Shown here piece by piece: positions 1-12,196 of a DNA stretch of 64,000 bases. This DNA comes from Paulownia fortunei. Lineage: Eukaryota > Streptophyta > Magnoliopsida > Lamiales > Paulowniaceae. The notes under the pieces were generated by a model. It did not search any database and had not been told where the DNA came from. It saw nothing but the letters and a program-made list of their open reading frames with translations. Location: contig CM033108.1 in assembly GCA_019321725.1 (NCBI GenBank), positions 4,596,001-4,660,000 of the forward strand. The letters are read 5' to 3'. The stretch's first letter is position 1; each line of letters begins with the position of its first letter. The translations under genes and the position numbers were made by a program.

Positions 1-668
1 TAGTGTGTCATATATTTTTCTATTTTAATTCAATTAATTTCAATGTGACTTTTTTTTACAGGGGTGACCATAGTGCGATAAACATATGGAATCAAACCAA
101 AATTGAAAATTCAGTATGTACTAAAATCGAACAAAAAAAATCAATTTGGTATTTGATTTTTTTTACAAGAATTCGGTATTCGACTTGATTTAGATTTTTT
201 ATTTTGGTTTAACAAACTGTATCGAAAATCACATTTTATTTTTTGTAATTTTTATATTTATTAATTGATTTAAACTTTTTTTCTTAATTTTTACTTACTA
301 GACTAAAAATAATTAATTCAAAATATAATTAGATTTTGTTATTTAAATTTGAACTATTTAATATTTTTATTTTTTAAAAAAATATTTAACAAAATCATTG
401 AATCGGAAATGAACACATAAATAAAAAAAAAAGAAAAAAAAAGGTAAAGTAGTTTTCAATATAATTTTCACACATGACACATTTTGGTAAGATCAAACAA
501 ATGAAAATAGAGTTTACATTGGACTTCTCTTGTAATTAGCTTATAACATCATTAACCAATTAAAAAAATAAGTATTATTTGTTCCAAAATTACATAATTA
601 CTAAATTACATAACTACCATCAAAATTAATAATACTAAAAGAGTATTTTAGTCGGATCAAAAATTAAA
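1..668. repeat. Dispersed AT-rich repeat, copy A (truncated by window edge)
   Basis: This segment matches two adjacent segments near 52.7-54.6 kb in the same order: a block with a GGTATT-TGATTT motif, a block around TTAGATTTTGTTATTTAAAT, then a block around TTACATAATTA and TATTTTAGTCG. The match is visible by eye at roughly 75-80 percent. I see no coding capacity and no terminal repeats, so the family is unassigned. It lies upstream of the first ABCG copy. Confidence 0.7.
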
Positions 669-2455
669 AAAAATATTTATATTTTTATAATAATATAAAT
701 ATATATTACCTATGTTTAGGTAGGATTACCTCTCTCTCTCTCTATATATATATATGACTTCTTCACTTTTTCCTCTTTTCAAACTTTGGGATATTCAATT
801 TTTTTTATAACTCAAGTTCCACACTTCGCCAAATTAATTTTGATAGATGATGATTTTTCCTCCTAATTCGTCCTCTTGATAAATATGGTGACGCCACCTA
901 TACATACTTGGGTCGGACATCCACATCAATTTTTTCCTTCTCCGGATCCACTTACAACACGGCAAGAAATCCTAAAAGGGATAAATATAAGCACACTACG
1001 CTTCTACCATTAAAAGAATTCGAACTCAGGATTCTCGTATTTGTCTTACAACTGCATGTCCCTGAGCGGATATTCATCTTTTAACTAAAGCATATAGTGG
1101 AAGAATGATTGTATAAAACACTTTATAATCCCACTAACTAATAGAAAAAAGACCTCGTGATGGGATATATATATACTTATTTATTTTGATTTCTGATATA
1201 TTACCACAATAATGGTACCTGATGATGACCACAACATGCAATAAATCATAATCCCAATACTCTATATGGAATCATTCAATTAATATAACAACAGCTAGAG
1301 ATTCTTTGCTATGATTTTCTGCTACTGCCCTAAATTTTGGTTTAATTAAATGGGAACTGTTAAATAAGATCAACTTTTATTCACTAAAAAAATGATACCT
1401 TGCAAAAGATACTTTCACAATGGGATAAAGTGTCGAGAAAGAAGAACACAATACCATAAAAATCTACAAAATTAATATAGAACACTCAATATTTTTATGT
1501 AGTTCCACTTAATTGAAAGGTTCCATTTAAAAAATTCTAGTGTAGATTAAGTTTAATCGAATCTAAATCAATTATATAATTTATAATGTAGTCGATGCAA
1601 AGTGCAATAAAAATAATCAAGACAAGTGTAATATTACTTATCATTTGATTTAGTTGGATCTAGCCAAACTTTGTTTGACTATCTATGTGAAAAAGATTTT
1701 TAGATATTTTCACACCAAAATTCTCTCTATAAACACCTATAAATTCTTAGAGATCATTTACTTCTTCTTTTTTTGAGATAAGAAATGATTGGTGAATAAT
1801 ATGATAAGGTGTGGTATAAGATTAAACTATCCAATAATTTTTTTATATTTATTTGATATGATTGTTTGGATGATATAATAGTTAATATTCTTGTTATATG
1901 TATTTTGATTGATTATTGTGTGCATTATTATATCATTGATTAATTTATCATTACTAAAGATTCCCAAAATCAAATTATAGGAATATGTTATTTAAACTAC
2001 TGAGCATTATAGTTAAAATGCTTTCAAGATATTTTGGAAGGGAGAGTGTCAATATTTATCCCACATGTGTTAAACAAAAATTACTTTATTATAACTGGAA
2101 TCATCAAAATGAGAATTGAGATGAATGAAATTTAAACATGTAAAAATAATTTTCAATTGCATTAATCTAAATAGAATCTCACAAGATCTTGGATTGTTTT
2201 CAATATCTAACCCCCTTCCTCAAAACTACATTTTTCCTTTCAAAAGTACCTCTCACTTAATATCCAAAGGTGGTCCGAATAGTAGTAGTGCATCGTTTTA
2301 TGCATTATTTTCTTATTGGTTATTAATTCAAATTATTGGAGAATATATTTTTGTTATAAAAATAAAAATAAAAATAAAAAATTCCACCAACCACCCATGA
2401 CCCACCATCCCAAAAGGAAGAAAAAAGAAAAAGAAAAATTAGGAGGAAAAAGCTC
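669..2455. other. Gene-poor upstream region of the first ABCG copy
   Basis: AT-rich DNA with no gene I can support. It contains a CT/TA microsatellite at 730-755 and a possible minus-strand tRNA-derived SINE around 880-1105. The longest open frames here are low-complexity and have no recognisable motif. The end nearest the gene becomes purine-rich (about 2405-2455). Confidence 0.6.
880..1105 (-). mobile_element. Possible tRNA-derived SINE (weak)
   Basis: On the minus strand a pol III B-box-like motif, GAGTTCGAATTC (around 1018-1031), lies downstream of an A-box-like GCTTTAGTTAAAAGA, at the spacing found in tRNA-derived plant SINEs. No clear poly(A) tail or target-site duplication is seen. 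The call is therefore tentative, and it is a different family from the better SINE at 17470. Confidence 0.35.
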
Positions 2456-2460
2456 AAATT

Positions 2461-2468
2461 TTATAAAG
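2461..2468 (+). promoter_or_regulatory. Candidate TATA box for the first ABCG copy
   Basis: TATAAAGG lies about 160 bases before the ATG at 2625. It is followed by a pyrimidine-rich stretch (about 2538-2552) such as is common in plant 5' leaders. This would let transcription start downstream of where the missing N-terminal codons should be. It is a motif match in AT-rich DNA, so weak by itself. Confidence 0.35.
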
Positions 2469-3895
2469 GCAAAAGGAAAACCTTTGTTTAAAATATTCAA
2501 TCAACCCTGGATATCTAAAGATTATACATTCTGCGCTTTTTTTTTCTTCTGTTTATTCATCCAGTACTCCTTTATCAATACCTGACTAAAGCTGAAAGAA
2601 AGTATCAGAATTTGCAGGATTAATATGGATAGTGATCCTGATGAAGAAGCTGTCTCACAGTGGGCTGCCATAGACAGATTGCCAACCTCTGAAAGGCTGA
2701 TATATTCTTTGTTCGATGAACATGACGGTAAAGGCAAAAGGGTTGTCGATGTATCTAAGCTTTGTGCCCCGGAGAGGCATAAGTTCATTGAGAAGCTCAT
2801 CAAACATGTTGAGCACGACAACCTTCGACTGTTGCAGAAAATAAGGAAGAGAATGGACAAGTACTACTGAGATTTCTTGTCATTAATAAGACTAATTTTA
2901 GGTGTTTAGAAGTACTTAGAAACTTATTGATGATATTGTAGTAAGAGTACTTTTTGATCAGGTGAACTTTTGCAGGGCTGATGTAGCATTTCCCACCATT
3001 GAAGTCAGATATAACAACTTGAAGGTGGAGGCTGACTGTGAGGTTGTCTATGGGAAGCCCCTTCCAACTCTCTGGAATTCCCTCAAAAGCATGAGTTGGG
3101 TATGTCTTTCTTAGAACAAGAATCACTACCAACTTATGGTTTATGTACATGCATTTTTTTGGAAAATTCTTACTGACACATTGTGTTACCAAGGTACAAC
3201 ACATGCTCCAATAATTAATTTTAAATGTATATTTAAAAAAAATATATTATATATGTATATACGATGTATAATACAAAATACAATTTATAATTATAATAAA
3301 AATTGCAAGCTACTTCCTCTTCCATTAAAAAATTTGTTCTGCCATTAATTTACCTCATCTAAAAGATAATGTGTAATAATAGGTTTACTAAAAGGAGGTA
3401 TAAATTTAACACATTGGATTTTCAGTTTCTTTTTAACGAATTGATCAATGATATTATTACATGAAAATATCAACAATAACAATTTAATAATCACTTATTA
3501 ATAATTAACAATTATTATCAATATATAATTTACTATAAATTATAAAGAAAGTAGATGAATAATTATATTTTATGTGAAAATTAATCAAACTAAAAAATCT
3601 TATAGTCGTGAAGATCACATTTCTGTCTCTTGAGTTAGATTTTAGTGATTAAATTTTCATATATTTTTGTGTTTGCAACTGCTCAAAATTTTAAATCCTT
3701 AAGAACGTTACAAATCGAAGCATAATATTAATTGTTGTTTAATATGAGGAAAATTAAAGAGTCTTGTAATGTTTAACAGGATGCTGGCAGGCTTCTTGGT
3801 TTACCGTCGCGAGAGGCCCACATGAACATCATTAACGATGTTAGTGGTGTCATTAAGCCCGGAAGGTACGCCACCCCAACCCCACCACCACAGTC

Positions 3896-3916
3896 CACAC
3901 ACACACACACACACAC
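3896..3916. repeat. (CA)n microsatellite
   Basis: About ten CA units, 30 bases after the exon 3 donor of the first ABCG copy. The sister gene lacks it. Confidence 0.9.
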
Positions 3917-5481
3917 GAACCCAAGAAAGAAAAAAAAAAAAAAGAAGAAATTGGAGAAATAAAGTATTTTTTTATTTCGAGTTAAATTAGTAAAAATGTA
4001 AATTACCAAATACTTTCATTTTTCAAAACTCTTATCTAGGACATTCAAATGGAGACCGAATAACTAGAAAAACTGTAGGGGATAAATTTTTGCATTTTCT
4101 AGAAATACTACAAATAAATTTTGCACTAATTTTGGGGGAGACTGAACTTTCGACTTTTTTAACAAATTATTTTAATTTTAATTTTTTTTACATAAATTTT
4201 GTTTCCTTCATTTCTTTTTTTTTTTTTTATGTTTCTTCCGCAAATTCATTCACCCCAATTTTATTTATAATTCTTCTCCTTATCACAGATTTAATTATTT
4301 CACTTAAAACATTTCCTCTTATTATCCACTTTAAGAGGATCAAATTATTCAGTTAATTTTTAAATATTTTAATCAAATGATCATTAGGTAATATTAGTTA
4401 ATTTAGGCAATAATTAAATAATAATAAAATAATTAGAAAAAATAATTAGATAATGATGAGATAATTTCAAAAAATAATTTTCAAGATTATGAATAGTGAT
4501 GTGCAATGATTATATATATATATATATTCATATATACGTATATATGTATGAACATATATAACATAAAATTATTTTCAATGAATATAAATTATTTTGAATC
4601 TAATAAATATATACAACACAAAATTTTTGAATGTTTAACACAAAAAAATTATAAAAAATATATAATACAATTTATGAATGTTTTAAAAAAAATCCTAAAA
4701 ATATCCTCCGATGCCGCAACTAGGTCAATGTTGTTGTCGCCTACCTTTAACAACATAAATTTTATATGTTTGTTGTTGTCTGTCGTCATCGTTATTTGTA
4801 ATATAATTTAAATTAAAAGATGGACGACTTGATGATATTGTGGAGTTCAGCTCTCTATGATTATGATACCCACCATATGTAGGTGGATATGATACAGAAG
4901 AAAAAACAAACTCTGAACAGTAAGTATTGTATCCTAGTTATTGTCATATAGATGGATATCCCATACTAAGATCATAATTAAACAGTATCCAGAATAACTA
5001 TGTGTATGGTGGCATACCTCAAAATGGATTAATAATTATTAATTTATTTTTTCGAATTATATGATTATAATCATTTACACATCTCAAATCAATTAATCAA
5101 CATACTAATTTATCAAGTGTTTATTCTTTTCAAATAGACTATTCTAGTACAACAAAACAACAAATATATTTTACGTGTAAGCATAACAATACAAAAACTA
5201 TATAATTTAGAAATAGTTAAAGTCTCACACCCATACTTAAAGTCTATTTGGTTAAAATATTTATAGCTTTCAAAATCAATAATGAGAAACAATAATAAAT
5301 TTTAAATTTAATAAAAAATAATATAATTATATTTTTTATAAAAATAATAATAAAAAAATTTAACTGAACAATTTGATCCGGTTAAAAATGGGATGAAAAG
5401 AGAAAATATTTTAAATAAAATAATTAAAATTGTGGTAGGAGAGAAGTTTAGCAGCACGCTTTTGCAGGCTGCAAAGTCGAC

Positions 5482-5560
5482 TTTGCACTAACTTTTCTTT
5501 GCACTAACTTTATGAAAAGTTAGTGCAACTCCACTCCACTCCACTCCACTCCACTATCCA
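5482..5560. repeat. Direct plus inverted repeat hairpin next to a CCACT array
   Basis: TTTGCACTAACTTT occurs twice in direct orientation (from 5482 and from 5498) and once inverted as AAAAGTTAGTGCAA (5515-5528), so copy two and the inverted copy form a stem with a loop of only a few bases. It is followed at once by about five CCACT units. It lies within intron 3 of the first ABCG copy. Confidence 0.8.
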
Positions 5561-8500
5561 CTCCCAGTCCCCTTGATTATATGTCTCAACCGGAAAATCC
5601 AAATTCCACAATATTTTTATTAATATTTGAGTTATAAAGGCTGCTTTAAGTTCCATATAATTTTTTATTTTTTATTTTTACAATTCTTTGGTGTAAATGT
5701 TGCCAATCACCTATTTTATGTTTAATATAGCTGTCTCTATAATTTTAAGTTTATATATATATTTAATATAATTTAAAATTTTGTCCTTTTTTTTCAATTA
5801 TAATTTAATATAAGTTAAAATATGTATCTCACTCTCAAAATTAAAAATTCTGCCCTCTTTCTTACCCTTTGTCCCAGATAAATATTTTCAGATTGAGAGT
5901 TAAAATAAATTTTTGGATATATTTATGTTATTAATTTAATGTAGTGAAAAAATATATTTAAAAAAAAAACTTATTTTAAAAATAAAACCTAAATGTATAT
6001 TGAGACAAAAGTAGGAACTACAAATTGGGAACAAAAAAATATGTGATTGGCATTTGACCATTGTCAATTTCACAGCGACCGGCTGTCTAATCATTCCAAG
6101 CACAGCGCTGAACCAGTTCATAGCTTCTTTGTTAAAAAAATTAGTCTTGAAGTCTTTAATTGCATTGAACAATCATAATCAAACTCTTTTTTTCCTGTAT
6201 TTGTTCTTATTATGTTACGCCTTAAAATATTAGGGTCACTATAAAAAGTTCTTTTTACTTATTTTTATTTATTTATTTTTTTTAATTTTTTTTTTCCTGT
6301 GGAGGTAGTTAGATTAGGTAAACCATATAAATCATTTGGACAGATAATTTTGAAATTAAAAAATAATAAATTAATTAAACTCATTTGGATAAATTTATGT
6401 TGCAATGAATTTTAAATAATTGAGCTTCAATTTTCAATTATTTTTTAAAATCCACTTAATACATTCTTCCTCGTAACCAAATAGTTAATTTTTATTTTGA
6501 TTTTATGTTCTTAATTATTATGCTTAATTTTTTTTCACTGTTCTTCATTATATTGTGTGATTCTAGTTACTATGTAGGATAAATCATGGCCTCATAATTA
6601 ATGCTAGCTTTATAAGACAAGTCTGTTCCATGATCAAAGAACTTTACTAAGAAACTGAGATATATTCTCAAGGGGTTCTGATACAGATACAGGTCTGGAG
6701 TTGTTTATGCTTACAGCAAATGCCAGTACAACTTCAACAGTTGTTTCATTGTGCAATAGAAAGAAAAAAACCTGACTGGGCTTCCATTGATTATCTGATT
6801 AACCATTTTCTTGTTGCAGATTGACTCTATTACTTGGTCCTCCAGGATGTGGGAAGAGTACATTCTTGAAAGCTCTTTCAGGAAATTTGAACAAATCACT
6901 CAAGGTACCTCTATTTTTTTTCAATTTTGTTTTGTATATTATATAATAGACTAGTAGATGAAACCATATTTGAAGTTAGTTTTGAATGGAAAAAGAAAAG
7001 TTAGTTAAGATTTGCTTAAAGGCGCGCTATTTTCGATTTAAGTAGCTTAAAAGTAGAGCTAGTATCATCATTTTGCATGCTCATTTGATGTTACAGCAAT
7101 TTTCAGTTGCTAGTTTGCCTTTTGTTGGTTTAATATATAACGGTAGCTTATGTTCATGATAAATAGTTAATCTGAAGTTAGCCTGCATCAGGTTACGGGT
7201 GAGATTTCATACAATGGATATAAACTTGAAGAGTTTGTAGCAACGAAAACTTCAGCTTACATAAGCCAATATGATCAGCACATCCCTGAAATGACTGTTA
7301 GGGAGACACTAGATTTTTCATCTCGGTGTCAGGGTATTGGAAATAGAGCAGGTTTGTTGTTTTACATGTAGAACCTTTAATTTACGTTTTTAGTATATTT
7401 CAATGTGATCACGATGCTCTTGTCGTCTATAGAAATTTTGACGGAGCTCATCAGAAGGGAGAAAGAAGCAAAAATTGTTCCAAATCCAGATGTGGATGCT
7501 TACATGAAGGTAAATCTAGTGCCCTCGCATTCTCCATTTTGTTTCTCTAGATGCCTGAAGGTTGCTTGTTTAAGGCAAATATGAACTTTGTCAATCAATA
7601 TTAAGTGAATCTTCATGAATCTTGTTGAGTGTATTTTCCATTTTTACACAGCCTAGGCACAGGTAGGAAACTTTTGTAGAAGATAACAAAAAGGCCAATA
7701 ATCTTTTTATAACCCTTTCCTTAAATGCACTTTCCCAGTGTTAAAAAAATGTACTTTGTCCTCAAATTTGCTGCAGTGGTGCTAAGATCCGAATTTCCAA
7801 ATAAAGCAGAGGAAGGATAAGAAGATGATCTATTACAACTTGTTTTGAATCCTAAGATTGTTATTCTGACCTTTGATCATTTGGAACTTGGGAAGATAAT
7901 AATTATCCTGTCCTCCCCTGTGCCATGAGTAGCCTCTGGGATCCGAAAATAGATTGTCGGAGGTCCTGTTTGGATGTGGCATGCGGATTCCATTATCGCA
8001 CTTTCTGCATTCAAGACAAACCTTTGCATTGGAAGACAAATCTAAGACTCAGAAACACCCCCATGCAGTTTCCATTTTTGACACTATACATCCGAAATAC
8101 CATTTTGTAGCAGTAAAGAAACATAAGTTGTTAAATATACCAAAAAGTAGCTTGCCTGCTTATAATCAAAAAAATATTAATTAGACCTGATGTTAAACTT
8201 CCTAGTTGAACCCCTAGCAAGGACACCAGGTCCTATTTGAACCCAAGTTCATATGTGCTAGGTCATAACTCCTGCTTATTCGTACAGGCAATTGCTGTGG
8301 AAGGACAGAGGACAACTCTTCAGACAGACTACATATTGAAAGTACTTTCTTACTAGATATAACATTTAATTTATTATGGATATTTTGTACTAGAGCCTTA
8401 TGTTCACAATTTGCTTATTCTCCCACTTATTTCAGATTCTTGGCCTTGATATCTGTGCTGACACACTCGTTGGAGATGTCATGAGGAGAGGCATCTCTGG

Positions 8501-8973
8501 TGGTCAGAAGAAAAGACTGACAACAGGTAGTTTGATGCAAATATTTTGATCATTTTGCCGACCGCTCCAAACACATGGATGTGAACTTCAAATATGACTA
8601 ATTTTGCAACGTCAACTAATTTTACTGCTGAACATACACATTAAGGAGTAATTCAAGATGTTATTATGCAGGTGAGATGCTTGTTGGACCGACAAACGCT
8701 TTTTTTATGGATGAAATATCAAATGGTTTAGACAGCTCAACCACATACCAGATTGTTTCTTGCCTTCAGCAACTGGCCCACATCACTGATGCTACAATAC
8801 TTGTTTCACTTCTCCAGCCAGCACCAGAAACCTTTAATCTCTTTGATGACATCATCTTAATGGCAGAAGGAAAGATTGTCTATCAGGGACCGCGAACTGA
8901 TGTTTTAGAATTTTTTGACAGTTGTGGATTCAAGTGTCCTATCAGGAAAGGAGTGGCTGATTTTCTCCAGGAG

Positions 8974-9054
8974 GCAAGTGCACCAGAAAGTGTTGGCATT
9001 CTCCATTTCTCATCTTTGTAAGCCATAATATTTACATATTTGACTGTATTCCAG
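8974..9054 (+). other. GC-AG intron (intron 9) of the first ABCG copy
   Basis: Exon 9 ends CTCCAGGAG and the intron begins GCAAGT, not GT. It ends TTCCAG before GTTATCTC. Only this junction joins the family sequence DFLQE to [11 protein letters not shown] in frame; the nearest GT (GCA A|GTGC) would shift the frame. The donor otherwise fits the strong consensus expected of a GC donor. Confidence 0.9.
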
Positions 9055-12000
9055 GTTATCTCAAGAAAAGATCAAGAGCAGTACTGGCACAAATCTCAAC
9101 AAACATACAGTTATATTTCAGTTGATATGTTCTCAAGGAAATATAAGGAGTCTCCTCATGGAAATAAGCTCACTGAGGAGCTTGCTGTACCATTTGACAA
9201 GTCCAAGAGTCACAAGAATGCAATTAATTTTAGTATATATTCACTTCGAAAATGGGCTCTTTTTAGGGCCTGCATGTCAAGAGAACTTATTCTCATGAGA
9301 AGGAATTCTTTCATTTATGTATTCAAATCTGTTCAGGTTAGCCCAGTCTGTCTCTACAGTCCTCGTGTTTCTTTCAAGCATCACACGCAATACGAATTTT
9401 TTTTGTTTTGTGCGCCTAAGAATTCTTGAATTTGTGTGAAACATTGTTTGCTTGCAGCTAGTCGTTATTGCATCTGCCACCATGACTGTGTTTTTGAGGA
9501 CACAGATGGGCGATGATCTTCTCCATGCCAATAATTACTTGGGAGCTTCTTTTTATTCTCTCATTATTCTTGTTGTTGATGGAATCCCTGAGGTTTCCAT
9601 GACTGTTGCAAGACTTGCAGTTTTCTACAAGCAGAGAGACTTGTATTTCTACCCAGCATGGGCATATGCAGTTCCAGCTACCATTCTCAAGATTCCTCTC
9701 TCATTATTGGAAGCTGTAGTATGGACATCTCTTACTTATTATGCAATTGGGTACAGCCCAGAGGCTGGGAGGTTAATGGCACTTGACTTAACTCAAGTTT
9801 TCTACGCATTCCATATTTCTTCAAGAACATATCTTCATTTAATTAGTCATCATTTCCCTTCAATTTCAATAGAGTACTCATCAAAATAAATGGTTCATGA
9901 TAAATTATAGGCATCCATCCATGTTTTCCAGGTTTTTCCGCCAAATGATAATGTTCTTTGCTGTGCACTTCACCTCTATATCTATGTTCCGTTTCGTGGC
10001 AGCAGTGTTCCAGACAGTGGTTGCATCTGCAACAGCTGGTGGTTTGTCGGTATTATTTATGATGTTACTAAGTGGCTTTATAATCCCAAGGTGTGAGTAT
10101 TCTGGAATGATTTAAATTTTGCTTTTAGTCACATTTTAGGATGAAGTACTTTCCCTTTAAAAGGATGCTGGCACTCAAGTAACCGTTTTTCTTGCAGCAT
10201 CCATGCCAATTTGGTTAAAATGGGCATTTTGGGTTTCTCCTCTATCATATGGGGAGATAGGCCTTTCGATAAATGAATTTCTTGCTCCAAGATGGCAAAA
10301 TGTGAGTACATGATTCCATGAGCTGTTGGCTCCTCTTCTGTACATTACATTAACTCCTTTTTTAAACAAGAGGTTACTACACATAAATGGTGCTACAAAT
10401 CAATTCAGCACCGTCACTTAAAGCCTCCTCCCTGACTTCCATAGTTCCAACTTTTGCTTTCACCATGAATTTTTATAGAGGATGGATGCTTCGATCATCT
10501 TAATTTAAGAAGTATTCCTTTCCCAAGGCTAAAGGTTATAGTGTAGAATGGACTCAGAGAAAGGCTAGTGTTATGGTAGCAGTATAAGAATGTTTTTGTT
10601 TTCCTAGGTGGCACATCATACTGATGTCACATTTAGCACTATTGATTATGTTTTATTGAACTCACAATATATTGCATTGTCATTGATTTATGTCTATGCG
10701 AGTACACCACAAGAACTCTTTGAATATATTATGGTAATAGCTTGGACTTTGATGCTTCCATGAAGGCTTTTGTTATGGGATTGATATATCATGTTTCAGA
10801 TCAATTGTAATAAGATTCTGAATTGTGTGCTGATTTTTTTCTTGCTTTTATTTCTCTGTATGCAGCAACTGTCTGGTAATACAACAGTAGGACATAAAAC
10901 ACTTGAAAACCGTGGGTTGAGCTTTGATGGACATCTTTTTTGGATATCACTTGGTGCCCTGTTTGGATTTGCAGTACTCTTCAACACTGGGTTTACATTG
11001 GCCTTAAGTTTCTTGAAACGTAAGATCATCTCTAACGTGTAGCCTACATGAAAGTCCAAAATGGCTTAACTAATCAGATTATACACATCTCAAAATGCAC
11101 CAGCTTCTGGTTCTCGTGCTATTATTTCAATTGAAAAACTCTCTGAACTACGTGGCAAAGAATTGGTCAATATAGCCCATTCAAAGAAACAATTTGGAAC
11201 TTCTCGTCCAAGCACCAGTGCAGAATCTCATAGAGGTTAGACATTTTCCCTTCATTTCTTTCTGGTTCATGTGTGATTGATGATTGCAAAATTAAAGTAT
11301 ATGCTGCTTTGCTGTTGTAATTGTCTTTTCATTGCATTAAGGATGTTTCATCGTATGTTGCAGGTAGAATTGTTTTACCTTTTGAACCACTAAGTATAGA
11401 GTTTCAAGATGTGCAGTACTATGTTGAACCCCCTAAGGTAACAACATGAATCAATTACTTCAAAAAATTTGAGTAATCGTATGTAAAAGAACTCTAAAAC
11501 CAAATTAGATGGTTTGTTCCATGGTTTTGTTTTCAGGCAATGAAGAAGCGTGGTTTCACTGAGAAAAAACTTCAACTTCTTCGTGATATCACTGGTGCAT
11601 TTACACCTGGCATTCTTACAGCACTCATGGGTGTCAGTGGAGCTGGAAAAACAACACTTCTTGATGTTCTTGCTGGTAGAAAAACTAGTGGTACCATGGA
11701 AGGAGTAATAAGAATTGGAGGCTATCCTAAAGTTCAAAGGACATTCTCTAGGATTTCAGGTTACTGTGAACAAACTGACATACATTCTCCTCAAGTCACC
11801 GTGGAAGAATCAGTCATTTTTTCTGCTTGGCTACGTCTTGATCCTCTGATTGATCCAAAGACAAAATCTGTATGGCATCATGTGCCCAAAGTTCAATTTT
11901 TTGTCTGATCATATATCCATTCTCCATTATTATATCTGTTTGATTTTTCTATGGCATTGTAATAGGAGTTTGTGAAAGAAGTCCTTGAAATCATTGAGCT

Positions 12001-12194
12001 TGATGGAATAAAAGATGCTTTAGTGGGCGTTCCAGGTGTTGATGGTCTGTCAACCGAGCAGCGGAAACGGCTGACTATAGCTGTGGAACTTGTTGCTAAC
12101 CCCTCGATTATCTTTATGGATGAGCCTACAACTGGTCTGGATGCCAGAGCAGCAGCAATTGTTATGCGGGCAGTCAAGAATGTGGCAGATACTG

Positions 12195-12196
12195 GA
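12195..12196 (+). other. One-base deletion (frameshift) in exon 18
   Basis: The upstream copy reads GATACTGG-AGAACAATTG where the downstream copy reads AATACTGGTAGAACAATTG: one T is missing. Downstream codons still match the sister gene in the shifted frame (TIHQPS region, then IFEAFDE), so the lesion is isolated. The first stop afterwards is TAG at 12230-12232, with six exon junctions still to come, which predicts nonsense-mediated decay of any transcript. Confidence 0.93.

Larger units (their letters stand above)
3866..6819 (+). other. Expanded intron 3 of the first ABCG copy
   Basis: This intron is 2954 bases against 837 in the sister gene at the same position. The extra ~2.1 kb is AT-rich and includes AT microsatellites near 4512-4530, a small hairpin with a CCACT array at 5482-5560, and a less AT-rich patch at about 6050-6175. 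No transposase, LTR or clean TIR-TSD pair was found, so inserted elements are inferred from length only. Confidence 0.75.

Noticed and set aside
2125..2585. Overlapping open frames just upstream of the first ABCG copy as a missing first exon
   Set aside because: Neither translation resembles the conserved N-terminus of the sister gene, and composition is low-complexity. No splice arrangement restored the missing segment.
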